The position numbers and the translations under genes were made by a program. Of a DNA stretch of 31,001 nt, positions 1-8,928 are shown one piece after another. Source of the DNA: Synergistaceae bacterium (GTDB lineage: Bacteria > Synergistota > Synergistia > Synergistales > Aminobacteriaceae); contig JAFPWQ010000231.1 in NCBI GenBank assembly GCA_017394925.1, positions 1-31,001 on the forward strand. The letters run 5' to 3'. Below the pieces are notes generated by a model. It ran no database searches. It had not been told where the DNA came from and was given only the letters and a program-made list of their open reading frames with translations. Each line of letters opens with the position of its first letter. The stretch's first letter is position 1.

Positions 1-1592
1 ACATTCTCGTATGATTCAGGAACGACTTTCAGCTTCTTTATGTAACGCGCTAATACGTCAGATACAACCGCAAAATCGGGTTCAATCTGTTTTGCGCCTT
101 TGAACAAATGACCGTCCCCATGATCGAATAAGACATAGCTTACTGAGATTACCTTATAGATTTTCTCAGGGTCAATCGGTTCACCGTTCACTTTCACGTC
201 TTTAATTCTGCGTTCACCTTCTTCAATGCTTTCAAGCATGTTGGACTTGTCCATTCTTACAGGCGTGGGAATTCTTGAATCAATCGTGTATGTCATTCCT
301 GCAGTGTGAAGTAAACCGCCGTTTCTCTGGGGGGCTAATCTTGCGCCGACTTCAAGCTCATCAAGTAAGGTCTGGCCGCTGACTTCGGCAATGCATACTG
401 TGTTTCCGAACGGCATCACTGAAAGCGTATCATTGAATGTAATCTCGCCTGTCATTATATTCGTGCGCATTCCTCCGGCATTTATCAGTGCTATATCTGC
501 TTTGCCCGTCTTCGTCATTGAGGCCGCATCAAGAATTGCATCAGCTACGAGATTGCATAAATTCGTCTCCGCATCTCTGAGCATCCATGTGCCTTCGTCA
601 TCCATTGCTCTAAGATCAAAACTCGTATAGCCCTGATAAGCATTCAGTGTGTCTTCAAACATGCCTTTGATTTTCTGAATCGCTATGTCTACTTCTTCGT
701 CTTTGCCGTCTGACTTGTCTATCAGCTTTGATGAAATCTTCCCGTTCGTATCAATCGTAACCTGTCCGATATGCGTTAATTTTGTTCCTGACTGCGTGAT
801 AATAACTTCTTTTCCGTCAGCGTTCTTGATTTTCAGTTCGGGCGTTATCTCGTGTGAATGTCCGTCAATGAATACATCAATTCCGCGTGTACGTGCCGCA
901 ATGAACGGTGCACTCCATACGTTAGTTATGTCTTCATACTCGCCTAAATGACCCACAACGATAACATAATCAACTCCCTGTGAACGCACTTCATCAACTG
1001 CTCTCTGAATATCTGCAATTAACGTTTCACCCGTTAAATCTCCGCCAAACGTGTAAAGATATTTCTCGCGCTTGTCATCCATAAAGAATGTAGGCGTTGA
1101 CTTTGTGATCGTCTCAGGCGTTGTTGCTCCGATATAGGCGATTTTTACCTTGCCGTATTCAAGTATCTTGTAGGCCGGGAGAATTAACTTGTTATCTTCA
1201 GCTGTCCTGAAGTTACACGCAATGAAGCCGCATGATAAATTTCTTCTGAGAGCCTCGAACATTCCCATTCCGTAATCAAAATCATGATTTCCGGGTGCTA
1301 CTACGTCATAGCCGACAGCGTTCATGATCTCGATAATATAACGTCCCTGTGAGATTGCCCCGATTGTAGCTCCCTGTGCAAAGTCTCCCGCGTCTACAGT
1401 CGTAACATAAGGCGTGAGCTTTCTCATCTCGTTGCGATAGAGAGCGAATCCTGCATAGCCGATATGATCTTCGACTCCGCAGTGAACATCATTAGTGTAG
1501 ACAATAATAATGTCCTTGTCCGGTGCTGCCCCGTATGACGGAACAACGAATAATGCCAGCAGTAACGAGACTGCTAAAACTTTACGTAACAT
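1..1592 (-). CDS. Secreted 5'-nucleotidase / UDP-sugar hydrolase family (3' end cut by window edge)
   Basis: I translated this minus-strand frame from ATG at 1592; about 530 codons are visible and it is still open at base 1, so only a short C-terminus is missing. Residues 1-22 form a signal peptide. The metallophosphatase block follows: TNDVH (D35, H37), VDAGD (67-70), GNHDFDYG (101-108) and, further on, a VGHLGE and a DGHSHE motif that supply metal-binding histidines. The C-terminal half reads like the 5'-nucleotidase substrate domain (ALINAGGMR, then an FGNT-type segment and an YKVISVSYVLFDHGDGH-like segment). The family hydrolyses nucleoside monophosphates or nucleotide sugars outside the inner membrane. 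It starts 20 bases after the DUF1343 gene with AAAGGA upstream, so it is the last visible gene of the operon. Exact substrate is not readable. Confidence 0.92.
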   Translation of the reverse strand, partial: MLRKVLAVSLLLALFVVPSYGAAPDKDIIIVYTNDVHCGVEDHIGYAGFALYRNEMRKLTPYVTTVDAGDFAQGATIGAISQGRYIIEIMNAVGYDVVAPGNHDFDYGMGMFEALRRNLSCGFIACNFRTAEDNKLILPAYKILEYGKVKIAYIGATTPETITKSTPTFFMDDKREKYLYTFGGDLTGETLIADIQRAVDEVRSQGVDYVIVVGHLGEYEDITNVWSAPFIAARTRGIDVFIDGHSHEITPELKIKNADGKEVIITQSGTKLTHIGQVTIDTNGKISSKLIDKSDGKDEEVDIAIQKIKGMFEDTLNAYQGYTSFDLRAMDDEGTWMLRDAETNLCNLVADAILDAASMTKTGKADIALINAGGMRTNIMTGEITFNDTLSVMPFGNTVCIAEVSGQTLLDELEVGARLAPQRNGGLLHTAGMTYTIDSRIPTPVRMDKSNMLESIEEGERRIKDVKVNGEPIDPEKIYKVISVSYVLFDHGDGHLFKGAKQIEPDFAVVSDVLARYIKKLKVVPESYEN

Positions 1593-1612
1593 GTAAATAA
1601 ATCAATCCTTTC

Positions 1613-2875
1613 TTATTCATCATACAGAAGATATTTTTTCCGAAGCTCTTTGAACTCGTTAATATCTTTCTGCCATGATGATTTGATTTCATTTTCAGTC
1701 TTTCCGGCCTCAATCATTTTTCTGATTCTGTCAGTCCCGAAAAGCAAATCAATCCAGTAACGTCCGCGCTTGTCAGGTCTTCCGAAAAAGTTATGCTGTG
1801 AAATTGCATTATATGCATCGATTAAATAACTCAGGTTAATTCCGCCGGTCTGCATTTCCTCAAGCGTTAATTGCCTTAAATCATGCCCGTAACATTCCTG
1901 ATTCATAAACGGGGGATTCTGTGCGCCTTTTATGCTCTTAGGAATAAACGAGAATTCATAGCCGGTTTTATCCTTCAGCAACGGAGATCCGTAAACCTCA
2001 AACGGGTATTCTGTGCCTCTTGCAACTGATACAAGCGTGTTCTCGAAATAGCATAATGAAGCATAGAGATATACTGCGCGCATTGATTTAATATTCGGCG
2101 AGGGTCTGCAGTTTAATCTGAATTTCTTTGAGTGCGTGTAATTCCTGCATGGGATAACCTGAATATCGCATTTTCTTTTGCCTCTCAGCCAGCCTTCACC
2201 ATTCATCATATTAGCCATTTCTCCAAGCGTCAGGCCATGCACAACAGGTAATCTTAATGCTCCGACGTTCGAGATATAACGCTGTTCAAGCATTGGACCA
2301 TCTGCATAATAGCCATTGGGATTTGGGCGGTCTAATATGATTACGGGTTTCTTGCGTTCTGCACAGACATTTATTAAGCGCATCATCGTTACATAGTACG
2401 TGTAATATCTCAGCCCTATATCCTGAATATCTACCAGAACTATATCGAATTCCTTTTCGGCCCTGCCCAGAGCATAATATGCATCAACACCGTAAAGTGA
2501 GATCGTTTTTACGCCTGTTTTCGGGTCTGTGCTGTCAGAGACAACTGCGCCCGCATCATGATCTCCCCTGAAACCGTGCTCAGGTGTTAATACGCATGAT
2601 ACGTTTACTCCGCGTTCGAGTAAAGCATCGAGTATGTGTTCACCTGTAGGAATTTCGGGTAATGATTCGTCTTTAATCTCTTCTGAGTAAGGCGTTAATG
2701 TCCCGGATATATTCGTGAAAATTGCAACGCGTTTTCCATTGAGTAAAGGCAGATATGCATCAAAGTCATTATTGCCCGGCAGAATTTCGGCGTTTAACTG
2801 TGCGCATAAAAACAAAACAAAGCCCACGCACAAAAAAAGACGCGGGCATTTTATATTCAGAAATTTTATATTCAT
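1613..2875 (-). CDS. DUF1343 / NamZ-type exo-beta-N-acetylmuramidase, secreted
   Basis: 420 residues with a hydrophobic export signal at about 12-29. The family's motifs are clear: TPEHGFRG at 97-104, VDIQDIGLRYYTY at 148-160, LDRPNPNG near 181 and VVHGLTLGE further on. The characterised Bacillus relative NamZ removes terminal N-acetylmuramic acid from peptidoglycan fragments, so this protein probably takes part in wall recycling or scavenging in the periplasm or outside. No ribosome site is visible before the ATG, and the stop of the upstream binding-protein gene is only 6 bases away, which suggests translation by re-initiation. With the 5'-nucleotidase downstream and the binding protein upstream it forms a plausible scavenging block. 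Family assignment is firm; substrate in this organism is inferred. Confidence 0.9.
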   Translation of the reverse strand: MNIKFLNIKCPRLFLCVGFVLFLCAQLNAEILPGNNDFDAYLPLLNGKRVAIFTNISGTLTPYSEEIKDESLPEIPTGEHILDALLERGVNVSCVLTPEHGFRGDHDAGAVVSDSTDPKTGVKTISLYGVDAYYALGRAEKEFDIVLVDIQDIGLRYYTYYVTMMRLINVCAERKKPVIILDRPNPNGYYADGPMLEQRYISNVGALRLPVVHGLTLGEMANMMNGEGWLRGKRKCDIQVIPCRNYTHSKKFRLNCRPSPNIKSMRAVYLYASLCYFENTLVSVARGTEYPFEVYGSPLLKDKTGYEFSFIPKSIKGAQNPPFMNQECYGHDLRQLTLEEMQTGGINLSYLIDAYNAISQHNFFGRPDKRGRYWIDLLFGTDRIRKMIEAGKTENEIKSSWQKDINEFKELRKKYLLYDE

Positions 2876-2881
2876 TGCTGC

Positions 2882-3640
2882 TTATTTATTGAGCACTACT
2901 ATTGCTTCGACTTCGGAGGCATAAGAATCTGTGAAGTCCATAGTCTTTTTACGTTCTTCGCTTATTATGAACGCTGAACATATCATGTCAATCCTGCCGT
3001 CATTGAGTGCCGCAGGAAGCATACTGAATGCATAATCAGCAACAACAAGCGTCCTGTCTAATTTCTTTGCGATTGCCGCGCACATCTCTATATCCGCACC
3101 GACAAAACCGTATGCCGTTTTCATTTCATACGGAGGGAATGACGCATCACAGCCTACCCATAAATAACCGTTCTTAGCATTCAGATTATAATCTATTGTC
3201 GAAGGGTCAACATAATCTGTCATGTACTTTAGGAATATTGACTCAATTGTGCCTTCGTCTTTGAGTTCTTTAAGTGCCTTTTCAACTTCTGCCTTCAATG
3301 GGTTATCTTTTTTGAATGCTATTCCGTATTCTTCTGTCTTGAATGACTCTGAAAGTATCTTAATCTCTTTGTCCTCACTCGCTATATACGTAGCAGGTGC
3401 AAGATCCATAACAACAGCTTCGACTTTTCCGTCCTTAAGTGCCTTGACTGTATCCGCAAAAGTGTCATACGCAGAAATATTTTCAGACTCTTCGCCGATA
3501 AATTCACGTATAAATCCTTCTGTTGCTGAGCCTTTCAGGACACCTTTCTTTGCAGTCTTCAGATCATTAATATTTTCAACGCCTGCCATGCACATTGATG
3601 CGGACGCGATAACAAGAATAAGTGCAATTAACTTTTTCAT
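2882..3640 (-). CDS. Amino-acid-type ABC substrate-binding protein with swapped lobe order (apparent circular permutation)
   Basis: 252 residues: signal peptide 1-20, strong AAAGGAGG ribosome site. The SBP_bac_3 fold normally starts with a strand like LxVGTDxxFPPFE and ends with a helix like LKxDGTxxxIYxKYF. Here the order is reversed. Residues 22-110 are the segment that usually forms the second lobe (NINDLKTAKKGVLKGSATEGF, then a YGIAF hinge at 105-109). The usual C-terminal helix KDEGTIESIFLKYM is at 128-140, then a linker of about 19 residues, and only then LWVGCDASFPPYEM (160-173). The chain ends with SEERKKTMDFTDSYASEVEAIVVLNK, which is normally mid-protein. Total length is that of one ordinary domain. 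No permease or ATPase gene lies beside it. Function by family: periplasmic binding of an amino acid or similar small polar ligand. Confidence 0.88.
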   Translation of the reverse strand: MKKLIALILVIASASMCMAGVENINDLKTAKKGVLKGSATEGFIREFIGEESENISAYDTFADTVKALKDGKVEAVVMDLAPATYIASEDKEIKILSESFKTEEYGIAFKKDNPLKAEVEKALKELKDEGTIESIFLKYMTDYVDPSTIDYNLNAKNGYLWVGCDASFPPYEMKTAYGFVGADIEMCAAIAKKLDRTLVVADYAFSMLPAALNDGRIDMICSAFIISEERKKTMDFTDSYASEVEAIVVLNK

Positions 3641-3657
3641 GTATATTTTTCCTCCTT

Positions 3658-3677
3658 TAATGACTAGTAATGACTAG
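3658..3677. repeat. 10-bp tandem duplication TAATGACTAG x2
   Basis: Two adjacent copies of TAATGACTAG cover the end of the 162-residue charged-protein gene (its stop is 3674-3676) and reach the ribosome site of the binding-protein gene. The duplication creates a second in-frame stop just after the first and does not change either protein. Confidence 0.85.
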
Positions 3678-4162
3678 TAACGTGTTCTGCGTTCTTTTGC
3701 GGCTTCCTGTCTCATGCCTTCCTTGATGATTTCGCCGATAATTTCAATCGCGAGTTCATCTTCCTGACGTTTTCTTTCGCGGCGTTCATAATCGCGTCTT
3801 TCACGTTCGTAACGTTCCCAGTCTTTGCGCTCGCGTTCCCGACGATATGCCTGCTCACGTTCCCAGTCTCTGTGTTCTCTTTCGCGTCTTTCAGCTTCAC
3901 GGCGTTCTCTATCACGAAGTTCCTGCTCACGGCGGCGCAAATCACGTTCTCTGCGTTCCTGTTCCCATCTTGCACGTTCGAGTCTTTCACGCTCTCTGCG
4001 CTCACGTTCATAATTTACGGGCTGTTTACGCGGCGGCATAATGAGATCAGGTCTCGCAATGATTCTGGACGCACTTTCTGTTCTGACTTCAAATACAGGC
4101 GCAATAAGTGATGCAAGAATTAGAGCTGCTGCTGCTTTCACGTAAAATTTTCTAATATTCAA
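3674..4162 (-). CDS. Secreted Arg/Glu-rich protein, predicted single alpha-helix
   Basis: 162 residues, unknown function. The start is TTG at 4160-4162, chosen because AGGAGG lies 9 bases upstream and the next ATG would remove the signal. Residues 1-24 look like a signal peptide ending near FEVRT; 25-50 are a Pro-containing linker. Residues about 50-145 are almost entirely Arg, Glu, Asp, Gln, Trp and Tyr in short i to i+4 charge patterns (RERERLERARWEQERRER and similar), typical of a stable single alpha-helix or a coiled coil. The last 20 residues (IEIIGEIIKEGMRQEA) are amphipathic and less charged. It follows another charged secreted protein and two ABC exporter genes in the same run. Possible roles are a periplasmic spacer or envelope linker; the composition gives no homology-based function. 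Confidence 0.75.
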   Translation of the reverse strand: MNIRKFYVKAAAALILASLIAPVFEVRTESASRIIARPDLIMPPRKQPVNYERERRERERLERARWEQERRERDLRRREQELRDRERREAERREREHRDWEREQAYRRERERKDWERYERERRDYERRERKRQEDELAIEIIGEIIKEGMRQEAAKERRTRY

Positions 4163-4163
4163 A

Positions 4164-4598
4164 TTAATCTGCCTCCTTTGAATATATATTATTTCCGTTT
4201 ACGTTCTTCTTTCCTGCGTTTTTCTTCCTCCTTTCTGAGAAGATACTCACGCTTTTTTCTTCATCTTTGCGTTTCTGTTCTTCTCTGAGTTCCCGCTGAC
4301 GTTCTTTTCTGGCTTCATATTCGCGTTTCTCTTCACGTTTTTGTCTCTCGCGGATCTCTTTTATGCGTTTAGAGTCTTCGTGATTCTTTCTTGCCTGATT
4401 TAATTCCTGCTTACGTTCCTTCTGAGCTTCTTTTTCGCGTTTAATCTGATTCTTATGTCTGGCTTTCAGCTGACGTTCGCGTTCTTCTCTGGCACGTTTG
4501 ATTCTTAATGCTTCCTGTTTGGGCGTTAATTTTTTTGCGGCATAAGACGGTGATGCAATAACCAGAATTATCATGAGCATGGCAAAAAATTTTTTCAT
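4164..4598 (-). CDS. Secreted Lys/Arg/Glu-rich helical protein with probable frameshift near its C-terminus
   Basis: 144 residues as read. Signal peptide 1-20 (MKKFFAMLMIILVIASPSYA), then a continuous charged helix of KR/E repeats up to residue about 112. It starts 2 bases after the ABC gene. After a run of six A (plus-strand T6 at 4253-4258) the read frame changes character (KSVSIFSERRKKNAGKKNVNG). If one extra A is counted, the frame instead gives KKREYLLRKEEEKRRKEERKRK and a stop at 4189-4191, which keeps the charged pattern and frees the next gene's ribosome site. So a one-base deletion, slippage at the A run, or a sequence error is likely. The six As are not in the canonical zero-frame phase of an A AAA AAG slippery site. 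Function unknown. Confidence 0.7.
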   Translation of the reverse strand: MKKFFAMLMIILVIASPSYAAKKLTPKQEALRIKRAREERERQLKARHKNQIKREKEAQKERKQELNQARKNHEDSKRIKEIRERQKREEKREYEARKERQRELREEQKRKDEEKSVSIFSERRKKNAGKKNVNGNNIYSKEAD

Positions 4599-4600
4599 GT

Positions 4601-6727
4601 TTACACTTCCCCGCCTAATCTCTGACGCTCAACAAGCGATGCAAATAGTCCTTTACGGTTCATAAGCTCGTCATACGTTCCTTCTTCGGCTATATGTCCC
4701 TTGTCGATTACGATAATCCTTCCGCAGTTCTTTACGGTTGAGAGCCTGTGAGCGATGACTATTCTTGTGCATTTCAGACGGTCAAGTGAATCAGCTACTA
4801 TTTTCTGAGTAATATTATCAAGTGCACTTGTGGCCTCATCGAACAATAATATTTTTGGCTTTGACGCAACAGCACGCGCTATTATTATCCTTTGAACCTG
4901 ACCACCTGAAAGTGTCCCGGAACCTTCGCTTATCATCGTATTCATTTTCATGGGCATCTTGCGAATATCTTCAGCAATTCCGGCTGTCTCTGCTGCACTC
5001 CATGCTTCGTCTTCGCTTAAGTCCGGAGCCGTTACCGTGATGTTCGAGTATATACTTCCGGGAAATAATTTGCTGTTCTGCATGACACATCCGATATTGC
5101 TCCGTAAGGCTTTAAGATTCAATGTCTTTATGTCATTGCCGTCATAATATATGACTCCGCTGTCAGGTTTCTCGAAGCCAAGAAGTAAACGCATTAACGT
5201 ACTCTTTCCGCAGCCGCTCCTGCCGACAATCGCAGCATATTCGCCTGGTCTTATCTTGAACGAAATATCTTCAAGCACTAACGGAGATTTAGACGTATAT
5301 TTGAATGAGAGATTGTTTACTTCGATTCCGCCTCTGAGTTTCAATGACAGATCCCCCGTTGAAGTTTCCGGCACTGCTTCAAGTATGGGCCGCACTATGT
5401 CCAGAATTGACGCTATTGAGGCAATACTCATAACTGATGCGCATAACATCGTAAATGCCGCAGATAATACAGCATATACTGCAATGAAGGCCATGTAATT
5501 CTCAACGCTTATTCCTGCCTCAAATGCCCTCATGTATATTATCAGCATTCCGATTAGACTTATTGCGGGCTGAAATACTGAGATAAGTTTGACGAATAAC
5601 GGAGGATTATATGTCAGTTCTGCGTCTTTGCTGTAATATGATGCCCATTGTGCAAAGGCTCTGCGTTCTGCTCCTGCAAGTTTGATTTTCTGAATCCCAT
5701 TTATGAACGCATAAATTATTCCTTGTTCCTTGCCCTGAATATCCATTGACTTTTTGAGAATTTCGGCTTGAATTTTTGCACCAACAGCCGAGAATATAAA
5801 CATCGTAAGCATTATGCACAGAGCCGGAGATACTAACAGGGGTGAAAATGAAAATATCTCGAATAAATATATCAGGCTCATTAATGCAGTGAGTCCGACA
5901 GAGAAAACCATTCTCATCGCGAAAGAGCAAAGCATATTTACTCTCGTTGCTCTCATGGCCAGATCTCCTGATGAATATTTGCTGAAGAATTCAACAGGAA
6001 GATTTATCAGCTTCATCATTACTGCTGCTCTCACTGATACGTCAGTCTTGACTTCAATGCGTGATACCAATAAATCCCTGACCCCCTGAAAGATTATCAC
6101 CGAAAGACCAGCGCAGATCATGAACACTATCACCGAAACTAACGGCTGTATCTTGTCCGCGTGTATGACATGAGAGTATATTATGCGTGTCATGAACGGA
6201 GGAATCATTGCCGCTAAAGTCATTGCGAATGTAACCAGTGCTATATATGCTATGTCATAGAGCGTTAAACTCTTCATTACGTACGTAAATAAATCTTTTA
6301 CGCTCATTTTGCCTTCAGGAAACGGCCTGTAGAAACATTCAGCGTGAGTATTAAGATTATGCTGTGTCGAAGAATTTATGCGTACTGTTTTTCCTGATGC
6401 ATGATCTTTATAGTAATACACGCCTCTTTTCGGAATCAGTGCGGCATAATTTCCTTCTTTCGTCATTGCCAGATATACACCGTCTGCATCTTTGTACCAG
6501 CCTTCTTTAAGCTCAACTTTACGATGCATGATACTGCTGTTTTTCAGTATATCTTCATCTGAATTTATTTTCAGGCCATAGAAATTTGCTATTTCTCTGA
6601 GAGCACTGCCTGCATCAGGTGTTATGCGCTTACCTGTTAAAGGCTCAGCAACTTCATCAAATGCATTTGAGAACGCTTCTTCATCTGCACGGATTCTTTC
6701 ACGTAACTGTTCATCAAACCAGCCCAT
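4601..6727 (-). CDS. NHLM-type peptide export ABC transporter, membrane + ATPase subunit without peptidase
   Basis: 708 residues. Residues 1-150 are a non-membrane N-terminal region (GWFDEQLRERIRADEEAF and onward) like the one seen in NHLM bacteriocin-system ATP-binding proteins. Six membrane segments span about 160-445. The ATPase has Walker A GRSGCGKST (502-510), signature LSGGQ (606-610), Walker B ILLFDEATSALD (626-637) and switch His in IAHRLS, so it looks active. It lies 12 bases after the peptidase-containing exporter, with its GAGGAG ribosome site overlapping that gene's stop region. In NHLM loci the two ABC proteins act together to export leader-bearing small peptides; here the likely cargo is the double-glycine peptide at 11095-11286. 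Role by family is firm, cargo is inferred. Confidence 0.9.
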   Translation of the reverse strand: MGWFDEQLRERIRADEEAFSNAFDEVAEPLTGKRITPDAGSALREIANFYGLKINSDEDILKNSSIMHRKVELKEGWYKDADGVYLAMTKEGNYAALIPKRGVYYYKDHASGKTVRINSSTQHNLNTHAECFYRPFPEGKMSVKDLFTYVMKSLTLYDIAYIALVTFAMTLAAMIPPFMTRIIYSHVIHADKIQPLVSVIVFMICAGLSVIIFQGVRDLLVSRIEVKTDVSVRAAVMMKLINLPVEFFSKYSSGDLAMRATRVNMLCSFAMRMVFSVGLTALMSLIYLFEIFSFSPLLVSPALCIMLTMFIFSAVGAKIQAEILKKSMDIQGKEQGIIYAFINGIQKIKLAGAERRAFAQWASYYSKDAELTYNPPLFVKLISVFQPAISLIGMLIIYMRAFEAGISVENYMAFIAVYAVLSAAFTMLCASVMSIASIASILDIVRPILEAVPETSTGDLSLKLRGGIEVNNLSFKYTSKSPLVLEDISFKIRPGEYAAIVGRSGCGKSTLMRLLLGFEKPDSGVIYYDGNDIKTLNLKALRSNIGCVMQNSKLFPGSIYSNITVTAPDLSEDEAWSAAETAGIAEDIRKMPMKMNTMISEGSGTLSGGQVQRIIIARAVASKPKILLFDEATSALDNITQKIVADSLDRLKCTRIVIAHRLSTVKNCGRIIVIDKGHIAEEGTYDELMNRKGLFASLVERQRLGGEV

Positions 6728-6739
6728 ATAATTATCTCC

Positions 6740-8902
6740 TCATTCATTTGTGATTAACTCAGAGTAATATTCACATCTCTGCATTAATTCGCTGTGAGTT
6801 CCTCTGTCTAAAATTTTTCCGTCTTTCATCACGATAATTTCTTCGCAGTCCCTTATAATTGAAAGCCTGTGTGAGATAATAATTCTGGTGATGCCTCTGT
6901 TCCTGACTGACTGCATCATCTCATACTCGGTCTTTGAGTCTAACGCACTTGTAGCTTCGTCAAGAATTATAATCGTGGGGTCCTGTGCTAAAACGCGTGC
7001 AATTTCGATTCTCTGACGCTGACCGCCTGAGAGATTCCTTCCGCCTTCAGATAATTTTGCTGAATAATCGCCGTCCCTCTGGATAATCTCATCATGGACT
7101 GCCGCATCTCTTGCCGCAAGTATTATCTCGAAGTCCTTAATCGTTTTATCCCACAGACGTATATTATTCGCAACCGTATCTTCAAACAGAGTTATATTCT
7201 GGTCAACACTTGCAACTGACCCTGTGAATACATTTCTGTTAATCTCGCTTATCTTTCTGCCGTCAAATAAAATTTCGCCGTTCCAGACGGGATAAAGTCC
7301 TGTGAGTAATTTTGCAACGGTAGACTTTCCGCAGCCTGACGCACCGACAAGAGCAACGCTTTTTCCCGGTTCAACAGTGAGAGAGAAATCATCAAGCAGA
7401 GGCTTATCCAGTCTGTTATATCCGAAAGTTACGTTTTTCATTTCGACAAGGCCGGATAACTTGTTCATTTCTTCGTCAGAGGCATCATCTGATTTGTAAT
7501 TTACGTCGACAGGATACTTGAAAACGTCCTGCACTCTTTCCATGTTCGTGCGCATTTCCTGTAACTGCTGACCTGCAAGAACAAGTTTTTGCGCAGGCTG
7601 CTGAAATGCCGTTAAGTAACCCATGAATGCAGAAATTAAGCCTATTGTCCATTCGCCATTGATTACCAGCCTGACTCCCATGAATAATATTATGTTTGAG
7701 GCAAGCATTGATAATAACATGGGAATTTGTCCGAGAAAGCTGTTGAGTTTGGCAAATTTTACCGTCTGCATGTTCGCATTGGCCTGAAAACCTGACCATC
7801 TGGTAAAGAATCCGTTTTCTGCTCCCGCTGACTTTATCGTCTCTATCATGTCTATACCCTGAAGCGTTGTTCCCATCAGATTGGCCATGTCTCTGGTCTG
7901 AACTCGTGTTATGTTTACGCGTTTCTTTGAGATGTAATCAGCCGCAATGATACTCAGAACAACAGAAATTATTCCCGTAAGCGCAATAAACGGACTGTAA
8001 TCCATCATGATGCAGAGATTCAGAATCATGCTCAGAGTATCGAGTAACAAAGGCGTGAATGTATTAATCAGCGTGTCGGCTATTCCTTGATTCGATGCGT
8101 AACGCTGAATAATATCACCCGCCATTCTCTGCTCAAAGAATTCAACAGGCAGTCTCAGTATGTGCCATAAAAATCTGGTGTTAGCTACTATTGCCGTCTT
8201 CCCCTGCAGCTTTAAAAGATATAACGCCTTTATGCACAGTGAGATTATCTGAAACGCCGTTAATGTCCCCAGTAACAAAAAGAACTGCAATGACCAGTCA
8301 GAATATTTGCCCGTCAGGATATTATCAACGAAGAAGCGCGAAAATGCCGGAGTAATCATTCCGACGAATGCGGCAATTAAAGTTGTCAGTGCCACAAGAG
8401 TTATCGCTGGCATTGTTCCCCTGAGTCTTTCACGCGCATATTTCAGAATTGATTCAGGTTTTCCGCCGGACTCAAAATCATCTTCAGGCTCAAAGAGCAT
8501 ACATACTCCCGAATAAGATTTCTCAAACTCTTCAAGTGTAAGTGTATATTCACCGCTCGCAGGATCATTAATATAAACTTTGCCGCCTTTGAAGCCGTCA
8601 ACTACGATGAAGTGATTAAAATTCCAGAAGGCTATGCATGGAAAAGTTCCTTCTTCTTTGAGCGATTCTGCCGAACACTGAAACGCTTTTGTCTTGAGCT
8701 TATATTTTTTTGCAACGAGATATATACTCCTGAGATTTGAGCCGTCTCTTGATACTCCGCATTCTTTCCTCAGCTGTTCCAGAGGTATCCATCTTCCGAA
8801 ATATGCAAGTATCATGCACAGTGAAGCCGCTCCGCATTCGAGGGCTTCAAGCTGCATCACGACCGGCACTTTTGCTACACGTTTACTTACTGGATGTTTC
8901 AT
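6740..8902 (-). CDS. NHLM-type exporter: C39 peptidase + ABC membrane + ATPase domains
   Basis: 720 residues. The N-terminal C39 cysteine peptidase has oxyanion Gln17, nucleophile Cys23 (in LECGAASLC), His97 (NFNHFIVVDGF) and Asp113 (INDPASG), all in the family's positions. Membrane domain about 165-450. The ATPase has Walker A GASGCGKST (520-528), signature LSGGQRQR (624-631) and Walker B IIILDEATSALD (from 644). This class cleaves leader peptides after Gly-Gly and pumps the rest across the inner membrane. It sits between the HlyD-like stub and the second ABC gene, the usual NHLM order. All catalytic residues are present, so the lack of a normal adaptor next to it is not explained by decay of the pump. 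Confidence 0.93.
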   Translation of the reverse strand: MKHPVSKRVAKVPVVMQLEALECGAASLCMILAYFGRWIPLEQLRKECGVSRDGSNLRSIYLVAKKYKLKTKAFQCSAESLKEEGTFPCIAFWNFNHFIVVDGFKGGKVYINDPASGEYTLTLEEFEKSYSGVCMLFEPEDDFESGGKPESILKYARERLRGTMPAITLVALTTLIAAFVGMITPAFSRFFVDNILTGKYSDWSLQFFLLLGTLTAFQIISLCIKALYLLKLQGKTAIVANTRFLWHILRLPVEFFEQRMAGDIIQRYASNQGIADTLINTFTPLLLDTLSMILNLCIMMDYSPFIALTGIISVVLSIIAADYISKKRVNITRVQTRDMANLMGTTLQGIDMIETIKSAGAENGFFTRWSGFQANANMQTVKFAKLNSFLGQIPMLLSMLASNIILFMGVRLVINGEWTIGLISAFMGYLTAFQQPAQKLVLAGQQLQEMRTNMERVQDVFKYPVDVNYKSDDASDEEMNKLSGLVEMKNVTFGYNRLDKPLLDDFSLTVEPGKSVALVGASGCGKSTVAKLLTGLYPVWNGEILFDGRKISEINRNVFTGSVASVDQNITLFEDTVANNIRLWDKTIKDFEIILAARDAAVHDEIIQRDGDYSAKLSEGGRNLSGGQRQRIEIARVLAQDPTIIILDEATSALDSKTEYEMMQSVRNRGITRIIISHRLSIIRDCEEIIVMKDGKILDRGTHSELMQRCEYYSELITNE

Positions 8903-8928
8903 TTCATTTCCTGTGAATATCTGCTTAA

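Noticed and set aside
3825..4111. Arg/Ser-rich and other overlapping frames on the plus strand across the charged-protein gene
   Set aside because: They are antisense images of the repetitive Arg/Glu codons and have no ribosome sites.
4253..4258. Programmed -1 frameshift site of the A AAA AAG type
   Set aside because: The six As and following G are not in the needed zero-frame phase (GAA AAA AGC), so simple slippage, mutation or error is more likely.
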